Origin: Gemmatimonadaceae bacterium | GTDB taxonomy: Bacteria; Gemmatimonadota; Gemmatimonadetes; Gemmatimonadales; Gemmatimonadaceae | NCBI GenBank assembly: GCA_025450035.1 | Contig: JANWIF010000147.1 | Location: forward strand, 20,094-84,093 | Reading direction: 5' to 3' | DNA length: 64,000 bases | Part shown: positions 61,320-64,000 of the stretch, one piece after another | Layout of the letters: each line of letters begins with the position of its first letter | How positions within the stretch are numbered: the stretch's first letter is position 1 | Made by a program: the position numbers and the translations under genes | Notes under the pieces: model-generated | What the model saw: only the letters and a program-made list of their open reading frames with translations | Told to the model about the DNA's origin: nothing | Database searches by the model: none

Positions 61320-62494
61320 GTTCTCGCGTCCCTCGCGCGACGGCCGCGGCGCGTGAGCCGGAGCACGTTCAGCGCTCATCGGGCGGGAGCGGCGCGATAC
61401 GCGCCGACGCTCCCATCATGACGCTCGCCGTTCCCGACTCATTGATCCCGAAGCTGCTGCGCGAAGCACTCCGTCGCGCCGCGGATCGGGTGGCCGTGTC
61501 TCCGCAGGCGGTCGAGCAGGGTACACAGGCAGAGGATCTTCGCTTTCAGTTGGACGCACTATTCGCGGCCGTCACGCAGGCGGCGAGCGGCGAGGCGCCG
61601 GTGCTCGAGCGCGCGGCGCCGGCTGTTCCGGTGCAGCGCGTGCTCAACCTGTTCCGTGCGACGTTGATGCAGGAGTTGTCGGCGCTGCGGGACACGGTGG
61701 CGGCGAGCGACGTGGTCGCATTGTTGTGCGCGGTGGAGCGGGTGCAGTCGGCGCTGGATCGCGATGAGGCGCACCGATTCGCCTCGCGCCTGTCAGGAGC
61801 GGGCGGTCTGGAATTGATCGTCGAAGTTGCGCACGACCTTCGGTCGCCGTTGGCGTCTATTCTGTTTCTGGCGGAGACGTTGCGTAAGGCGCAGAGCGGC
61901 TTGGTGAATTCGGTGCAAGAGCGGCAGCTCGGATTGATCTACAGCGCCGCGTTCGGTTTGAGCGCGATGGCCAGCGACGTGATCGAGTTAGCGCGAGGCG
62001 GCGACCGGCTGGTGGACTTCGCGCCGGTGCCCTTCTCGGTGGCGGACCTGCTGCGCTCCGTGCGCGACATCGTGCAGCCGATGGCGGAGGAGAAGGGATT
62101 GACGGTCCACCTGACGACGCCGGACTCCGACTTCCGGTTAGGCTATCCCGGCGCGCTGAATCGCGTGTTGCTCAACCTGACGACGAATGCGCTCAAGTTC
62201 ACGGCCGACGGTCACGTGGAGCTGGGCGCCCGGCAGCTCTCGCGCACGCGCCTGGAATTCGCGGTCAAGGACACCGGACGCGGCATTCCACCGGAGGTCA
62301 TGGGCTGCTTGTTCGAGACGTTCCGCCGCCGGCGCAACGCGGGGGAATACACGTTCTCGAGCGCCGGTCTGGGGTTGTCCATTTGCCGCAAGCTGGTGAC
62401 GGCGATGGGGGGCGATTTGCGCGTGGATACGGGCCCCAGCGAAGGAACGCGATTCAGCTTCGAGCTGGAACTCGCGGTCGCGCCGCGACTGTGA
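61316..62494 (+). CDS. Cytosolic sensor histidine kinase
   Basis: A 392-residue kinase without membrane helices. A helical N-terminal region (about 40-160) is of unknown sensing type. The dimerisation domain has VAHDLRSPLASILFLAETL with His173. The ATPase domain has NLTTNALKF (N box), VKDTGRGIPPEVM (G1) and SSAGLGLSICRKL (G2). GTG 61316 overlaps the response-regulator stop (GTGA), pairing the two proteins. ATG 61418 is an alternative start. The signal is unknown. Confidence 0.92.
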   Translation: MSSRVPRATAAAREPEHVQRSSGGSGAIRADAPIMTLAVPDSLIPKLLREALRRAADRVAVSPQAVEQGTQAEDLRFQLDALFAAVTQAASGEAPVLERAAPAVPVQRVLNLFRATLMQELSALRDTVAASDVVALLCAVERVQSALDRDEAHRFASRLSGAGGLELIVEVAHDLRSPLASILFLAETLRKAQSGLVNSVQERQLGLIYSAAFGLSAMASDVIELARGGDRLVDFAPVPFSVADLLRSVRDIVQPMAEEKGLTVHLTTPDSDFRLGYPGALNRVLLNLTTNALKFTADGHVELGARQLSRTRLEFAVKDTGRGIPPEVMGCLFETFRRRRNAGEYTFSSAGLGLSICRKLVTAMGGDLRVDTGPSEGTRFSFELELAVAPRL

Positions 62495-62525
62495 CGCGCC
62501 GCGCGATCGGCAGTCGCTCCTCCCG

Positions 62526-64000
62526 TTAGGCCGCTGTCGGCGCGCAGGCCACGCCGTGGGCGCCGGCGATCTCGAAGACCTCGTCGGCCGTCAGGATCTC
62601 GCGCTCGAGCAGCGACGTGGCGATAGCCTCGACGGCGCTCCGGTGCGCATGAATGATGCCCTGGGCGCGATTCGCCTGGGCGGTGATGAGGGTTCGCACC
62701 GCGTGGTCGATCTCCCCCTGCAGTTGCGCGCTCGGTGGTCCGCCGGGCGCCGTGGGATCGGCGCTGATGAGTCCGATCTCGTCGCTCATGCCGAACTCGG
62801 CGACCATGCGGCGGGCGACTGACGTCGCGTGCACGAGATCGGAGCCGGCGCCCGTGGGGACGGCGTCGGGCCCAAGGAACACGAGTTCGGCAGCCCGGCC
62901 GCCGAGCGCTTTGGCGATCACACCCTCGAGGTAGGACCGCGGGTGGACGTGTCGGTCGGATTCGGGGGCGAAGTGGGCCGCCCCCAGGGAGCGGCCGCGC
63001 GGCTCGATGGTAACCTTGTGCAGTCGGTCATCCGGGCAGGCCACGAGTCCAACGACGGCGTGTCCCGCTTCGTGCAGCGCGATGAGCCGGCGCTCGTTCG
63101 CTCCCATCACGACGCCGGCGCGAACGCGGCCGAGCAGCACCTTGTCGCGCGCCTGCTCGACGTGGGCATTGGTGATGCGGTCGCAGCCGTCCTGCACGGC
63201 GACGATCGCGGCTTCGTTGAGCAGATTGGCGAGATCGGCACCGGAGTGACCGACGGTGAGTTGTGACAACCGCTCCAGGTCCACGTCGGCGTCTAACGGC
63301 CGGCCGGCTGCGTGGACGCGCAAGATTTCCAGGCGATCGATCACGGTAGGCAGCGGCACTTCGACGACGCGGTCGAATCGCCCCGGGCGTCTCACGGCCG
63401 GATCGAGCATGTCTTCGCGGTTGGTGGCCGCCATCCATACCACGCCTTCGTTGCCCTCCATGCCGTCCAACTCGACGAGCAATTGATTGAGCGTGACCTC
63501 TTCCTCTCCCGAGCGATTGGCGCGACCGCGGCGTCCACCGATGGAATCGAATTCATCGATGAACACGATGCACGGCGCCTGTTCCCGCGCACGTTTCGCG
63601 AGCTGGCGCACGCGGCGCGAGCCCACGCCCACGTACATCTCGTTGAAATCCGAGCCGGCGGCGACGATGACGGGGCAGCCTGCCTCGCCGGCGACGGCGC
63701 GGGCGAGCAAGGTTTTGCCCGTTCCCGGCGGCCCGACGAGGAGAACGCCGCGTGGGCATCGTGCGCCGAGGACGTGGTAGCGCTCCGGATCAGCGAGGTA
63801 GGCGATGACGTCGCTCAGATCGGCGCGCGCCTCGCGGGCGCCGCCCACGTCGGCAAGGGTGAGCTGGCGCGACGGCGGTGTGGCGGCGAAACGCGAGGTT
63901 GCGAGTCCGCCGCGTTGCCGAACGACGATGTACACGACGACGCCGATGACGACGGCCAGGCTCAGGAGCTGGATGACCAGCTCGGCGCCCGGTGTCCCAC
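62526..64000 (-). CDS. FtsH-family AAA+ zinc metalloprotease (partial, 5' end beyond window)
   Basis: The frame is open to the right edge, so the N-terminus is missing. The visible part begins with a membrane helix (LVIQLLSLAVVIGVVVYIVV), then LADVGGAREA, Walker A GPPGTGKT, pore-loop-like SDFNEMYVGVG, Walker B IVFIDEFDSIGG and the second region of homology TNREDMLDPAVRRPGRFDR. The protease domain has the zinc motif HEAGH and GSDLVHATSVARRMV. It degrades membrane and regulatory proteins. The pore loop has FNEM where FVEM is usual. It is convergent with the kinase, 31 bp apart. Confidence 0.95.
   Translation of the reverse strand, partial: GTPGAELVIQLLSLAVVIGVVVYIVVRQRGGLATSRFAATPPSRQLTLADVGGAREARADLSDVIAYLADPERYHVLGARCPRGVLLVGPPGTGKTLLARAVAGEAGCPVIVAAGSDFNEMYVGVGSRRVRQLAKRAREQAPCIVFIDEFDSIGGRRGRANRSGEEEVTLNQLLVELDGMEGNEGVVWMAATNREDMLDPAVRRPGRFDRVVEVPLPTVIDRLEILRVHAAGRPLDADVDLERLSQLTVGHSGADLANLLNEAAIVAVQDGCDRITNAHVEQARDKVLLGRVRAGVVMGANERRLIALHEAGHAVVGLVACPDDRLHKVTIEPRGRSLGAAHFAPESDRHVHPRSYLEGVIAKALGGRAAELVFLGPDAVPTGAGSDLVHATSVARRMVAEFGMSDEIGLISADPTAPGGPPSAQLQGEIDHAVRTLITAQANRAQGIIHAHRSAVEAIATSLLEREILTADEVFEIAGAHGVACAPTAA

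Noticed and set aside
1..64000. Search for defence systems, prophage, integrase, transposase, rRNA or tRNA genes
   Set aside because: No protein or RNA signature of these types was recognisable on either strand.

Overview
The window is visibly high-GC and comes from a diderm bacterium: it carries TolC, Wza/Wzc-type envelope export proteins and many secreted Ala-rich proteins. Gene content, codon habits and the recurrent heptamer GTTAGGC make Gemmatimonadota my best guess, but that is inference. Genes are tightly packed and many neighbours overlap by 4 bp (ATGA or GTGA). I saw no rRNA, tRNA, CRISPR array, transposase or prophage.

Left part (1-28.9 kb) is mostly housekeeping. A TetR regulator overlaps a TolC-type efflux gene that runs off the left edge, with two palindromic operators upstream. 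A long leftward run (2.5-10 kb) holds a cyclophilin, an EVE-domain protein, endonuclease III, PolX, two unknown proteins, an alpha/beta hydrolase and a secreted M28 peptidase. A rightward ECF-type vitamin/metal uptake operon follows (S, T, and a fused double ATPase with one apparently dead ATP site). Next come a HEAT-repeat protein, M42 and M61 peptidases, an amidohydrolase, a Yip1-like protein, an alcohol dehydrogenase, an acyl-CoA dehydrogenase and a CbiX/SirB-like chelatase. A leftward methionine operon closes this part: a sigma70-like promoter, a SAM-II riboswitch, an intrinsic terminator, metH, then a homocysteine methyltransferase/MTHFR fusion. metH carries an in-frame amber codon at codon 54.

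Right part (29-62.5 kb) is a large polysaccharide (EPS/capsule) locus. It has two XrtA/PEP-CTERM-like accessory genes (DUF3473 deacetylase, FemAB), a DegT aminotransferase, several GT4 and one GT2 glycosyltransferases, an O-antigen ligase/polymerase, a NodB deacetylase, an ATP-grasp ligase and a PHP phosphoesterase. It also has an acyltransferase, a VanZ protein, an initiating sugar phosphotransferase, a Wza-like exporter and a Wzc-like BY-kinase. Unusual members are a kinase-methyltransferase fusion and two paralogous secreted glycoside-hydrolase-like proteins. No exosortase or PEP-CTERM substrate is visible. The locus ends with an NtrC-type sigma54 activator and a cytosolic histidine kinase. 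Four sigma54-like -24/-12 sites lie upstream of transcription units in the locus, suggesting a locally encoded sigma54 circuit. An FtsH-type protease runs off the right edge.
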